Origin: Phenylobacterium sp.
Lineage (GTDB): Bacteria; Pseudomonadota; Alphaproteobacteria; Caulobacterales; Caulobacteraceae
Reading direction: 5' to 3'
DNA: 14,822 bases
Assembly (NCBI GenBank): GCA_025350885.1
Contig: JANXXA010000498.1
Coordinates: 1-14,822 of the forward strand
Positions 1-7,358 of the stretch are shown here, piece by piece. The notes beneath the pieces were generated by a model. The model did not search any database. It had not been told where the DNA came from and saw nothing but the letters and a program-made list of their open reading frames with translations. Within the stretch, counting starts at the first letter, position 1. Each line of letters begins with the position of its first letter. The translations under genes and the position numbers were made by a program.

Positions 1-197
1 CCGCCCAGGGTCAGGCCGTAGTCGGCGAGATAGCGCTTCTGCAGCCGGAAGGCCTCCTCGCGCGGCAGGCCGGTCAGCCGCTCGACGATCCCGGTCATCC
101 GCTCGGAGAACTGCGCCATGAAGCCGGACTCGACGGGGTAGAGGGTGTTGTCCAGGTCGAACAGCCAGGTGTCGATATGGCGCAGGTCGGCGCTCAT
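1..197 (-). CDS. HAD-family pyrimidine 5'-nucleotidase, N-terminal part (cut by window edge)
   Basis: The first 65 codons are present and the rest lies left of the window. The protein begins MSADLRHIDTWLFDLDNTLYP. The DLDNTLYP stretch is HAD motif I, with the first Asp as the expected nucleophile, and the following FSERM...LPREEA..LQKRYLADYGLTLGG matches the helical cap start of the SDT1/PPM1-like pyrimidine 5'-nucleotidase group, which dephosphorylates pyrimidine nucleoside monophosphates. HAD motifs II-IV cannot be checked here. The ATG lies 12 bases after the argB stop on the same strand, so the two are probably co-transcribed. The HAD assignment is firm; the exact substrate is inferred from family resemblance and from the place of the gene beside argB. 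Confidence 0.85.
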   Translation of the reverse strand, partial: MSADLRHIDTWLFDLDNTLYPVESGFMAQFSERMTGIVERLTGLPREEAFRLQKRYLADYGLTLG

Positions 198-209
198 CGC
201 TGGCCACGT

Positions 210-1142
210 CTAGGCGCAGACAAGCGTGCCCGCCCCGTGCTCGGTGAACAGCTCGACCAGCATGGCGTGCGGCCGGCGTCCGTCCAGGATGACCACGGCG
301 CCGACGCCGGCCTCGACGGCGGCGATGGCGGTCTCCAGCTTGGGGATCATGCCGCCGGTGGCGACGCCGGTGGCGATGGCGGCCCGGGCCTCCGCCACGG
401 TCATCTGGCGGATCAGCCCGCCGTCCTTGTCCAGCACGCCGGCGACGTCGGTCAGCAGCAGCATGCGCTTGGCGTTGAGCGCGCCGGCCAGCGCGCCGGC
501 CACCGTGTCGGCGTTGATGTTGTAGGTCTGGCCGTCCTCGGCGACGCCGATCGGGGCGACCACCGGGATATAGTCCTCGTCGGCGTAGATCAGCGCCTCG
601 ATCAGCTTGGGATCCACCCGCTTGGGATCGCCGACGAACCCCAGATCGACGGCGCGCTCGATATTGGAGTCCGGGTCCTTGCGGGTCCGGGTGACCTTTT
701 CCACGGTGATCAGCCGCGCGTCCTTGCCCGACAGGCCCACGCCGCGCACGTCGGCCTCCTTGCCGGCCAGCGTGATCCAGTTGGCGATCTCCTTGTTGAT
801 CGCGCCGGACAGGACCATTTCGGCGACCTCCATGGTCGCCGCGTCGGTAACCCGCAGACCGTCGATGAAGGTCGACTTGACGCCGGCGCGCTCCAGCATC
901 GCGGAAATCTGCGGCCCGCCGCCGTGAACGATCACCGGGTGCAGGCCCAGCATCTTCAAAAGCACCGCATCGGCGGCGAACTGCTTGGCCACCTCGGCCT
1001 CGCCCATGGCGTGGCCGCCATATTTGATCACCACGGTCGCCCGGTCATAGCGCTGGATATAGGGCAGGGCCTCGGCCAGCGTGCGGGCGGTCGCCCAGCC
1101 CTGCTCTTGGCTATCACCATAGTCTGAAGAAGAAGGGGGCAC
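210..1142 (-). CDS. argB: Acetylglutamate kinase
   Basis: Phosphorylates N-acetyl-L-glutamate with ATP, the second step of arginine synthesis, in the cytoplasm. All hallmark motifs of the amino acid kinase fold are visible in the 310 residues: VIKYGGHAM (K40), HGGGPQI (73-79), the substrate-binding DGLRVT (94-99), NINADT (208-213), LLLTDVAGV (228-236) and GGMIPKL (263-269, K268). The roughly 30-residue N-terminal extension with a predicted helix ([16 protein letters not shown]) and the C-terminal EHGAGTL are features of hexameric, arginine-inhibited enzymes, so feedback inhibition is likely. The start is a GTG; a later start at M46 would remove the KYGG motif. A promoter-like sequence lies about 33 bases upstream, and the HAD gene follows 12 bases downstream. 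Confidence 0.97.
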   Translation of the reverse strand: MPPSSSDYGDSQEQGWATARTLAEALPYIQRYDRATVVIKYGGHAMGEAEVAKQFAADAVLLKMLGLHPVIVHGGGPQISAMLERAGVKSTFIDGLRVTDAATMEVAEMVLSGAINKEIANWITLAGKEADVRGVGLSGKDARLITVEKVTRTRKDPDSNIERAVDLGFVGDPKRVDPKLIEALIYADEDYIPVVAPIGVAEDGQTYNINADTVAGALAGALNAKRMLLLTDVAGVLDKDGGLIRQMTVAEARAAIATGVATGGMIPKLETAIAAVEAGVGAVVILDGRRPHAMLVELFTEHGAGTLVCA

Positions 1143-1164
1143 GGGCGTCGCAGCTCTAAAAAGT

Positions 1165-1178
1165 TCGGAGCGCTCCGA
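1165..1178. promoter_or_regulatory. Perfect 14-bp palindrome over the argB -10, possible operator
   Basis: TCGGAGCGCTCCGA is a perfect inverted repeat without spacer. It overlaps the argB -10 candidate by four bases and covers the predicted start point, in the 113-base gap between argB and the divergent amidohydrolase gene. A repressor bound here would block argB directly. Which protein binds, if any, is unknown. Confidence 0.35.
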
Positions 1179-1203
1179 TAGCGGACAGCGGGTTCCCTGT
1201 CAC
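1175..1203 (-). promoter_or_regulatory. Candidate promoter of argB
   Basis: Read on the minus strand, GTGACA (1203-1198) and TATCGG (1180-1175) are separated by exactly 17 bases, close to the sigma-70-type -35/-10 arrangement. The -10 is preceded by GC, giving GCTATCG, which resembles the Caulobacter housekeeping -10. A start near 1168 would give a leader of about 26 bases before the argB GTG. No experimental support; judged by pattern only. Confidence 0.5.
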
Positions 1204-1255
1204 CTTTGAGCGCGCCATGCTAAGCTTGCAGTCGGGCTTCCGTTCGGGGATGGGC

Positions 1256-2533
1256 ATGCGGATTTCAGCTGTGGTGATCGCGGCGGTGGCCGTGTGGACG
1301 ATTGCGGGCGCGGCCTGGGCCAAGACGGTTGCGGTGAGCGCCGACCGGTTGCTGGACGTGGCCACGGGCAGATATATCGACAAGCCGCTGGTGATGATCG
1401 TCGACGGGCGGATCGCGGCGGTGGCCCATCAGGGCGACAAGGTCCCAGCCGGTGCGAGCCGCGTGGACCTGCCGGGCGTGACCCTGCTGCCCGGGCTGAT
1501 CGACATGCACGTCCACCTGACCCACTCGCCCCTCTATGGCGGCTACAACCGCTACCAGTTCTCTGACGCGTTCTGGACAGTGATCGCCGTGCGGCACGCC
1601 AGGGATACGCTGGACGCCGGGTTCACCACCGTTCGCAACGTAGGCTCGGCCTTCTACGGGGACGTCGGCCTGCGCGAGGCCATCGACGCGGGCTTCGTGC
1701 CGGGCCCGCGGGTGGTGGCGGCGGCGTACAATTTCGGAGCCATCGGCGGACATTGCGACAACGACTATTTTCCGCCGTCGATGGACGAGAAGAACCCCTT
1801 CGCCATCAACAGCCCGGACGAAGCCCGCGCCTCGGTGCGCAAGCTGCGCAAGTACGGCGCCGACGTGATCAAGATTTGCGCGACCGGCGGGGTGTTCAGC
1901 CGCGGGGATCAGCCGGGCGCCCAGCAGATGACCTATGAGGAGATGAAGGCTGCGGTCGACGAGGCGCACATGTCCGGGATGAAGGTCGCGGCCCACGCAC
2001 ACGGCGCGAGCGGCATCAGGGATGCCATCCGCGCGGGCGTGGACACCATCGAACACGCCAGCCTGGTAGACGACGAGGGGATCAGGCTGGCCGTCCAGCA
2101 CGGGACCTACTTCGGCATGGATATCTACAACACCGACTACACCCAGGCCGAGGGTCGGAAGAACGGCGTGCTGGCGGCCAACATCCAGAAGGACAAGGAC
2201 ATCGGCGACATCCAGCGGGAGAATTTCAGGAAGGCGCTGAAGGCCGGCGTGAAGATGATCTTCTCGACCGACGCCGGGATCTATCCCCACGGGGCCAATG
2301 CGAAACAGTTCGCGGTGATGGTGCGCTATGGCGCAACACCGCTGCAGGCGATCCAATCGGCCACAATCATTGCCGCCGAGGCGCTGGACCGCGCCAAGGA
2401 CGTGGGCCAGGCGACCCCTGGCCACTTCGGCGACCTGGTGGGCGTGAAGGGCGATCCGCTGGTCGACGTGACCGTGCTGCAGCACCCGGTCTTCGTCATG
2501 AAAGGCGGGGATGTGGTGAAGGGGGTTCCTTAG
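1256..2533 (+). CDS. Exported amidohydrolase, prolidase/imidazolonepropionase-like dipeptidase
   Basis: A metal-dependent amidohydrolase of the group often labelled Xaa-Pro dipeptidase. From the ATG at 1256 it has 425 residues. Residues 1-22 (MRISAVVIAAVAVWTIAGAA plus WA) are a typical Sec signal peptide ending AWA|K, so it should act in the periplasm. Metal-site residues are present: HVH (85-87), the Lys of VIKICATGG (K206, candidate carboxylated bridge), AHAHG (H247), EHAS (H267) and STDAG (D339). In-frame ATGs at 1217 and 1250 exist; 1256 is preferred because it gives a compact signal peptide and has GGGG about eight bases upstream. Caulobacter members of this group have been shown to cut Xaa-Arg/Lys dipeptides; the substrate here is not readable. 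It faces away from argB and converges on yihA. Confidence 0.88.
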   Translation: MRISAVVIAAVAVWTIAGAAWAKTVAVSADRLLDVATGRYIDKPLVMIVDGRIAAVAHQGDKVPAGASRVDLPGVTLLPGLIDMHVHLTHSPLYGGYNRYQFSDAFWTVIAVRHARDTLDAGFTTVRNVGSAFYGDVGLREAIDAGFVPGPRVVAAAYNFGAIGGHCDNDYFPPSMDEKNPFAINSPDEARASVRKLRKYGADVIKICATGGVFSRGDQPGAQQMTYEEMKAAVDEAHMSGMKVAAHAHGASGIRDAIRAGVDTIEHASLVDDEGIRLAVQHGTYFGMDIYNTDYTQAEGRKNGVLAANIQKDKDIGDIQRENFRKALKAGVKMIFSTDAGIYPHGANAKQFAVMVRYGATPLQAIQSATIIAAEALDRAKDVGQATPGHFGDLVGVKGDPLVDVTVLQHPVFVMKGGDVVKGVP

Positions 2534-2559
2534 ACCCCGTCCTCTCCTCGCGCTTCGCG

Positions 2560-3198
2560 TCAGATAGCGCAGGCGGCGACGATCTCGGCGCGGAGTTCCG
2601 GGATGCCGGTTCCCTTCTCCGCAGAAGTGGCCAGCACGCGGGGGAAGGCGGCCGGTCGCTTGGCGATGGCTTTGAGCGTGCGTTCGACCACGGCCTCGAC
2701 CTCGGAGGCCTTCAGCTTGTCGGCCTTGGTGAGCACGATCTGGTAGGAGACGGCGGCCACGTCGAACGTGTCCAAAGCCTCGGTGTCGACGTCCTTCAGG
2801 CCATGGCGGGCGTCGATCAGCAGGTAGGCGCGCTTGAGGTTCGGCCGGCCCCGCAGGTAGTCGCGCCCCAGGTTCTGGAACTTCTTCACGTCGCCCCGGG
2901 AGGCGCGGGCGAAGCCGTAGCCTGGGAGGTCCACCAGCCGCAGCGTCTCGTCGGCCACGAAGAAGTTGACCTCCCGCGTGCGGCCGGGCGAGTTCGAGGC
3001 GCGCGCCAGGTGAAGCCGCCCCGTGACCGCATTGATCAGCGTGGACTTGCCGACGTTGGAGCGACCGGCGAAGGCCACCTCCGGCAGGTCGGCGGGGGGA
3101 AGGCCGGCGATCTCGACCGCGCCCATCATGAACTTCACCTCGTGGGCGAAGAGCACGCGGGCGGCCTCCAGATCGTCGTCGGTGAAGCCGTCGCTCAT
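2560..3198 (-). CDS. yihA: Ribosome biogenesis GTP-binding protein YihA/YsxC (EngB)
   Basis: A TRAFAC-class GTPase that helps assemble the large ribosomal subunit in the cytoplasm. The 212 residues show all G motifs: G1 GRSNVGKS (45-52), G2 Thr in GRTREVNFF (T74), G3 DLPG (90-93) followed by YGFA, G4 TKAD (157-160) and G5 SAEKG (192-196). The size is normal for the family. The reading frame stays open about 250 bases further upstream inside yidC, but the ATG at 3198 starts with [10 protein letters not shown], lies just behind AAAGG, and leaves 11 bases after the yidC stop, so it is the likely start. It is the last gene of the rpmH-rnpA-yidC-yihA unit and converges with the amidohydrolase gene, 26 bases apart. 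Confidence 0.95.
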   Translation of the reverse strand: MSDGFTDDDLEAARVLFAHEVKFMMGAVEIAGLPPADLPEVAFAGRSNVGKSTLINAVTGRLHLARASNSPGRTREVNFFVADETLRLVDLPGYGFARASRGDVKKFQNLGRDYLRGRPNLKRAYLLIDARHGLKDVDTEALDTFDVAAVSYQIVLTKADKLKASEVEAVVERTLKAIAKRPAAFPRVLATSAEKGTGIPELRAEIVAACAI

Positions 3199-3209
3199 GC
3201 CTTTACCGC

Positions 3210-5030
3210 TCAAACCGGGCTCGCCTTGCCAGTCAGCTTGGCGATGATCCGGTCGATCGGGTTGTCCACCCCGAAGCGGCGCATCATCACATATTGCTGC
3301 AGGGTGGTCAGCACGTTGGACCAGGTCCAGTAGATCAGCAGGCCCACCGCGAAGGGGGCCATGATGAACATGAAGAACAGCGGCATCAGCTGGAAGATGC
3401 GCTGCTGGGCCGGGTCGGGCGCGGGCGGGCTCATCGATGTGGTCAGCCACATGGTCACCCCATAGGCCAGCGGCAGGATCCCTAAGTGCAGGGTGGTGTC
3501 GAGGATCGTGCCGGCCAGCGGCAGGCTGGCCGGGTTCCAGGGGATCAGGCCGAACAGGTTCCAGATCGTCGTCGGGTCGCGCGCCGACAGATCGTCAATC
3601 CAGCCCATGAACGGGGCATGGCGCATCTCGATGGTGACGGTCAGCACCTTGTAGAGCGAATAGAACACCGGGATCTGCAACAGGATCGGCAGGCAGCCGG
3701 CCAGCGGATTGACCTTCTCGCGCTGATAGAGGGCCATGACCTCCTGCTGCTGCTTGGCCGGGTCGTCCTTGAAGCGCTTCTTCACCTCCTCCATCAGCGG
3801 CTGGACCTTCTTCATCTTGGTCATCGATTCGTACTGCTTGTTGGCGATCGGGAAGAACGCCACCCGCACGCAGATGGTCAGCAGCAGGATGGCGATGCCG
3901 AAGCTGCCGACGTGCCGGAAGATGAAGTCGAGGAAGGCGAACAGCGGCCGGGTCAGGAACCAGAACATGCCCCAGTCGACCGCGTCATCGAGGTGGGCCA
4001 CGCCCAGCTTGGTCTGGTAGGCGGTAAGCAGAGGCACGGTCTTGGCGCCGGCGAACAGGTGCTGGGTGACGCTGACCTGGGCGCCCGGCGCGATCACCCG
4101 CCCGGCGCCGGTGTAGTTGGCCTCATAGACATCGACACCGGAATCCTTGGCGTCGCGATAGATCGCGTGGATCGGCTCGGCCGGATTGGGGATCAGCGCC
4201 GCCAGCCAGTATTTGTCGGTGATGCCGGTCCAGGCGGCGGTGGAATTGAACGCCTGGGGGGCTGCGCCCTTCTTCGACAGATCCTTGTATTTGAAGCGCC
4301 GCACGCGGCCGTCGAGATAGCCGGTGGCGCCCTCATGGACGATGCCGGACTGCCCGATGTCGTGCGGCACGCCCTGGCGCTGCACAGAGCCATAGGGGGC
4401 CAGGGTCACCGCCGCGGCGCCGATGTTGGCCACCGTGTCGGTGATCGTGAACAGGTAGTGGTCGTCGATCTCGACCTTGCGGGTGAAGGTCAGACCCTGG
4501 CCGTTGGCGTAGGTCAGGGTCACCGGCTGGCCAGGCGCGAGCGTCGAGCCCTCGGCCAGGGTCCAGAGCGTCGCCGGCGTCGGCAGGCCGGGGACATTCT
4601 GGCCCACCCAGCCGTAGTCCACGAACCAGGCGAAGGGCGCGCCCTCGGGCCGCAGCAGTTCGACCGGCGGGGAGGCCTTGTTGGTGGTCTGGCGGTACTG
4701 GGTGAGGAACAGGTCGTCCAGGCGCGCGCCGCGCAGTGAGATCGAGCCCTTCAGCGCCGGCGTCATCACCGGCACGCGGGGGCTGGCGGCCAGGGCCGCG
4801 GCGCGGGTCACCGCCGGCGCCACCGGCACAGTGGGGACAGCCAGGGTTCCAGGCGCTCCGACCGCGGCCCCGACAGCGGCCGCAGGCGCGGGATGGCTGG
4901 CGGCCTGGGCGGCCACATCGGCCTGGCGCCGCTTGGCGGCCGGCTCCAGCACGAACTGATTGTAGAGCAGGAACATGAGCGCCGCGCACACGAGGAAGAT
5001 GATCGTGTTGCGGTTGGATTGGTCTTGCAT
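3210..5030 (-). CDS. yidC: Membrane protein insertase YidC
   Basis: Inserts and folds inner-membrane proteins, alone or with SecYEG. The 606 residues follow the Gram-negative layout: an N-terminal membrane anchor (about 9-25), an Ala/Pro-rich linker (about 30-90), the periplasmic beta-rich P1 domain (about 93-345), and the conserved 60KD_IMP core (about 355-590) with five hydrophobic segments. The buried Arg of the hydrophilic groove is visible in [11 protein letters not shown] (R389), followed by the cytoplasmic hairpin ([20 protein letters not shown]) and [16 protein letters not shown]. The ATG at 5030 lacks a clear Shine-Dalgarno sequence (the preceding bases are CCCCTTCC), which is odd for such a gene. 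It sits 33 bases after rnpA; no yidD frame lies between them. Confidence 0.97.
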   Translation of the reverse strand: MQDQSNRNTIIFLVCAALMFLLYNQFVLEPAAKRRQADVAAQAASHPAPAAAVGAAVGAPGTLAVPTVPVAPAVTRAAALAASPRVPVMTPALKGSISLRGARLDDLFLTQYRQTTNKASPPVELLRPEGAPFAWFVDYGWVGQNVPGLPTPATLWTLAEGSTLAPGQPVTLTYANGQGLTFTRKVEIDDHYLFTITDTVANIGAAAVTLAPYGSVQRQGVPHDIGQSGIVHEGATGYLDGRVRRFKYKDLSKKGAAPQAFNSTAAWTGITDKYWLAALIPNPAEPIHAIYRDAKDSGVDVYEANYTGAGRVIAPGAQVSVTQHLFAGAKTVPLLTAYQTKLGVAHLDDAVDWGMFWFLTRPLFAFLDFIFRHVGSFGIAILLLTICVRVAFFPIANKQYESMTKMKKVQPLMEEVKKRFKDDPAKQQQEVMALYQREKVNPLAGCLPILLQIPVFYSLYKVLTVTIEMRHAPFMGWIDDLSARDPTTIWNLFGLIPWNPASLPLAGTILDTTLHLGILPLAYGVTMWLTTSMSPPAPDPAQQRIFQLMPLFFMFIMAPFAVGLLIYWTWSNVLTTLQQYVMMRRFGVDNPIDRIIAKLTGKASPV

Positions 5031-5063
5031 GGAAGGGGCGCGGTCCGGCTGGAGAAAAGGCCC

Positions 5064-5444
5064 TTACGTCGCAGGGCGGTCGCGGTCGGCGGCGAGCCTT
5101 AACAGCGCGCTTTTCACATCGTCAAGCAAACGCGGCCAGGGGCGGGCGGTCACACCGCCGCGGGCGATGAACACATAGTCGAAACCTGGGGACGCCAAGC
5201 CCGGAAGCAAGAGGCGCGCGGCTTCACGCAGGCGGCGCTTGGCGCGATTGCGCTCCACGGCCCCGCCGATCCGCTTGGTGGCTGTGAACCCGACGCGGAT
5301 CAGGGACAATTCGTCACGGGGGCGAGCCTGGATCAGCACGGCGCCGCGCGCGCACGAAGCCGCCTTGGCGCAGGCCAGAAAGTCCGGGCGCTTTCGCAGG
5401 CGTTCGATCTTGCAGGGGGCGATTGTCAGAGCGGGGTCGGTCAC
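5064..5444 (-). CDS. rnpA: Ribonuclease P protein component
   Basis: The protein cofactor of RNase P, which removes 5' leaders from pre-tRNAs. The 126 residues contain the family signature GGAVERNRAKRRLREAAR (60-77), including the RNR basic helix, after the conserved start IERLRKRPDFL and the strand VGFTATKRIG. FDYVFIARGG (88-97) corresponds to the conserved late strand. The start is a GTG; an in-frame TAG lies four codons upstream, so no earlier start exists, and AGGG about eight bases upstream can act as the ribosome site. The gene lies 24 bases behind rpmH, the arrangement typical of nearly all bacteria. Confidence 0.95.
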   Translation of the reverse strand: MTDPALTIAPCKIERLRKRPDFLACAKAASCARGAVLIQARPRDELSLIRVGFTATKRIGGAVERNRAKRRLREAARLLLPGLASPGFDYVFIARGGVTARPWPRLLDDVKSALLRLAADRDRPAT

Positions 5445-5468
5445 ACCGACACCCTACGCCAATCGGGC

Positions 5469-5603
5469 TCAGGCGCTGAGGCGCTTGCGGCCCTTGGCGC
5501 GGCGACGGGCCAGCACCTTCTGTCCATTCTTGGTGGACATGCGCAGGCGAAAGCCGTGGCGACGGGCGCGGACGAGACGGGAAGGCTGGAAAGTCCGCTT
5601 CAC
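5469..5603 (-). CDS. rpmH: Ribosomal protein bL34
   Basis: A 44-residue basic protein of the large ribosomal subunit. It reads (M)[20 protein letters not shown] and then [20 protein letters not shown] before LSA, almost the consensus of the family. The frame stays open further upstream (to 5696), but the GTG at 5603 gives the canonical (M)KRTFQPS start and has GGAG about eight bases upstream, so the longer form is rejected. It leads the rpmH-rnpA-yidC-yihA unit and is served by the promoter at 5637-5665. Confidence 0.97.
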   Translation of the reverse strand: MKRTFQPSRLVRARRHGFRLRMSTKNGQKVLARRRAKGRKRLSA

Positions 5604-5981
5604 GGAAGGCTCCGGGGGTCGAAAATCGAGCGGCGGTGGATAGGGGAAGGACGCGGCGGTGTCAACCGGGAGCCTGCGTCGCGCCTCGACTTGCATCGCC
5701 GGCGTCTATGGGTTCCGGCACGGCGTCGCTTCGCTCCTGGACCGGGAATGATGAGCAAATATTGTAGAGTCTTCGCGATTCAACCGAGCCGCTGAATGCT
5801 CCTAGAGCCGCGCGGCGTCCGGCCTGGCAAGGCGCTCGCAGCCGAGCGGCCTGAGGCTATCGTGCAGATAGTCCAGAGCCGAGCGTTGCACCCGGTCCCA
5901 GGTCCCGCCATCGGCGCCGGGCTTGCGGCGCAAGCGCGACCGTAGGCACACTCGCGCCCAAACATAATGGGGAGGATGTCT
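5604..5981. other. Intergenic region between rpmH and the lipoprotein gene
   Basis: This divergent gap of 378 bases holds the rpmH promoter, an AT-richer patch (about 5745-5782) with two GANTC sites at 5767-5771 and 5777-5781, a hairpin-like palindrome GCTTGCGGCGCAAGC (5921-5935), and a weakly coding-like minus-strand frame (5802-5951, GTG start, 49 residues, ending ERLARPDAARL). I find no recognisable protein, tRNA or known RNA in it. A convincing promoter for the plus-strand lipoprotein was not seen. Confidence 0.5.
5637..5665 (-). promoter_or_regulatory. Promoter of the rpmH-rnpA-yidC-yihA unit
   Basis: On the minus strand a perfect TTGACA (5665-5660) is followed after exactly 17 bases by TATCCA (5642-5637). 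Transcription would begin near 5630, leaving a leader of about 27 bases before the rpmH GTG, with GGAG inside it. This is the best housekeeping promoter match in the window. Confidence 0.7.
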
Positions 5982-6431
5982 ATGCGTTACGTGATCCTGG
6001 CCACCAGTCTGGCGGCGCTTTTCGGATTGGCCGCCTGCGATTCCAAGCCGGACGCCGTGGCGGCGCCCACAGCGCCCAGATATCTCGCCCGCTCGCAGCA
6101 GATGTACGCCGGCCAGGAGATGATTGACAAAGTCGACGCCGGGACCATCGCCGCGGGTCCCGCCGGATCCCTGACCATGGCGATCTCGGGCAGTGTCGGC
6201 TCGGCGGGTTACACCAATCAGGCGTTCCTCAAACGGATCAATGCTGGCCCGCCCAAGGACGGCGTCTATGAGGTTGATGTGGCGGCTGACAGGCCGGCCA
6301 CGCCCGGCGCGGCGGCGGCGACGCCGATTGAGGTGAAGGGCGCCTGGCAGCCCTATCCCGCCGATCACCTGAAGGGAGTGCGGTTCATCTCCAGGACCAA
6401 CTCCGTGGTGGCGATGCTGCCCGCTGGCTGA
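5982..6431 (+). CDS. Small lipoprotein of unknown function
   Basis: I do not recognise the family. The 149 residues start with a lipoprotein signal, MRYVILATSLAALFGLAAC, with lipobox LAAC and the modified Cys at 19. Asp follows at position 20; in E. coli this favours retention in the inner membrane, but that rule may not hold here. The mature part is soluble, without membrane segments, with an Ala/Pro-rich stretch (PATPGAAAATP) near residues 105-115. Earlier in-frame ATGs at 5967 and 5976 are rejected because GGGGAGG (5969-5975) ends six bases before 5982, the right spacing for that start. Only nine bases separate its end from the convergent alternative oxidase gene. Confidence 0.8.
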   Translation: MRYVILATSLAALFGLAACDSKPDAVAAPTAPRYLARSQQMYAGQEMIDKVDAGTIAAGPAGSLTMAISGSVGSAGYTNQAFLKRINAGPPKDGVYEVDVAADRPATPGAAAATPIEVKGAWQPYPADHLKGVRFISRTNSVVAMLPAG

Positions 6432-6440
6432 GCCCAGCGG
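6421..6440. terminator. Hairpin between convergent genes, possible two-way terminator
   Basis: CCGCTGG (6421-6427) and CCAGCGG (6434-6440) form a 7-bp GC-rich stem with a 6-base loop. It includes the stop codon of the lipoprotein gene and ends one base before the stop codon of the oxidase gene. No T-run follows on either strand, so intrinsic termination is only a possibility. Confidence 0.3.
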
Positions 6441-7166
6441 TCAACGCGCCGCCGCGTCGACCTTGGCGCGTGGCGGATAGGGGGAGACCGGCGACGGGTC
6501 GCCCGGCTCGTGGGCCAGTTCGCTGGCAAAGCCGTGGTTGACGTCGCGGTGATGGGCCTCGTCGGCGCGCACCACCAGCACCACGTCGCGCAAAGTGGCG
6601 TCGGCCGGCAGCTTCCAGTAGCGCTTGGCGATCTCCGGCGCGGGCACATTGGCCGAGCGGCCCTCGTCGATCTCCGCCAGATAAAGGGTGTAGCTGATCA
6701 CCGCCTCCTCCTCGAAATAGCCGACCACCCGGTGGGCGGTGCGCGACGACACGAGGTAGAGCAGGAAGAAGGCGATATAGAACACCCACTGAGCGATCAG
6801 GATCACCGCCCGCTCGAACGCCGTCGGCTTGGCGATCTCGGCGAAGGTCATCAGGTGCATCCGCTCGTTCTCCGCCTCCTCCAGCAGGGTGCGGATCCAG
6901 CCCTTGTCGTCGATCATCCGGCGCAGGCATTTGAAGTGGGTCAGGGTTGCCCCGACCATGCCGGGCACCGCGGCCACGGTCTCCAGCACAATCGCCCGAT
7001 GGCCATAGCGCTTGGTGAAGAACGTATCGGCGCAGAACCGCAGCAGCTTGGTGAACCCCAGTGCGAAGCGGTCGGAAAAGCCCTTCGGCGCATGATGCAC
7101 GTCCGGTTCGGCCTCGCGCTCGGTGGCGAGCGCGCGCGCGTCGGGGGCCAGGATTGTGTTGACCAT
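6441..7166 (-). CDS. aox: Alternative oxidase (di-iron quinol oxidase)
   Basis: Oxidises ubiquinol and reduces oxygen to water at the inner membrane without pumping protons, bypassing cytochrome oxidases. The 241 residues carry every di-iron ligand motif of the family: [12 protein letters not shown] (E62), ENERMHLM (E101, H104), [10 protein letters not shown] (Glu in 152-154; Y159 is the likely conserved Tyr) and [12 protein letters not shown] (E203, H206). Two amphipathic or hydrophobic helices (about 60-80 and 118-140) fit the monotopic membrane fold. The ATG at 7166 is chosen; a GTG at 7259 would add 31 residues ([11 protein letters not shown]...) with no family resemblance. The enzyme gives resistance to cyanide and nitric oxide and is sporadic in bacteria. 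It stands alone, without other respiratory genes nearby. Confidence 0.95.
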   Translation of the reverse strand: MVNTILAPDARALATEREAEPDVHHAPKGFSDRFALGFTKLLRFCADTFFTKRYGHRAIVLETVAAVPGMVGATLTHFKCLRRMIDDKGWIRTLLEEAENERMHLMTFAEIAKPTAFERAVILIAQWVFYIAFFLLYLVSSRTAHRVVGYFEEEAVISYTLYLAEIDEGRSANVPAPEIAKRYWKLPADATLRDVVLVVRADEAHHRDVNHGFASELAHEPGDPSPVSPYPPRAKVDAAAR

Positions 7167-7310
7167 CGTGCTGATCTTTTCCGCTGTCGACGCCGCCGAG
7201 ATCCTGCGCGGCTGCACAGGCGTCACGCCGCTGACGGCGGGCCCAGAGCGCCACCTCACAAGCCCTGGCGGACGCCGAGGTTCCTCGCCTGTCGCCCAGG
7301 CCCCGAGCGC

Positions 7311-7325
7311 GGGAGCTTTGCTCCC
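7311..7325. repeat. GC-rich hairpin downstream of the DUF1993 gene
   Basis: GGGAGC-TTT-GCTCCC is a perfect 6-bp inverted repeat with a 3-base loop, and the flanking GC extends it with a bulge. It lies 34-48 bases after the DUF1993 stop on that gene's strand and upstream of the oxidase gene. It could end the DUF1993 transcript or lie in the oxidase leader; there is no T-run. Confidence 0.3.
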
Positions 7326-7327
7326 CG

Positions 7328-7348
7328 CTCAGGTAGATTCAACCTGAG
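7328..7348. promoter_or_regulatory. 21-bp palindrome centred on a GANTC site, upstream of the oxidase gene
   Basis: CTCAGGT (7328-7334) and ACCTGAG (7342-7348) are perfect 7-base arms. The middle AGATTCA is itself symmetric apart from one A/A mismatch, so nine of ten pairs match, and its centre is the CcrM-type site GATTC (7336-7340). It lies 162 bases upstream of the oxidase ATG and 11 bases beyond the DUF1993 stop, so it may be an operator or a terminator stem. Confidence 0.4.
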
Positions 7349-7358
7349 TGGAAAGACT

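Noticed and set aside
2522..2538. GGGGT...ACCCC inverted repeat at the end of the amidohydrolase gene as terminator
   Set aside because: Five-base stem with a seven-base loop over the stop codon and no T-run; too weak.
3199..3450. N-terminal extension of YihA into yidC
   Set aside because: The extra residues overlap yidC in another frame and do not resemble the family; the ATG at 3198 has a ribosome site and gives the normal length.
3486..4739. A 417-codon plus-strand frame
   Set aside because: It is antisense to yidC, which has all family motifs; the plus-strand product is compositionally biased and unrecognisable.
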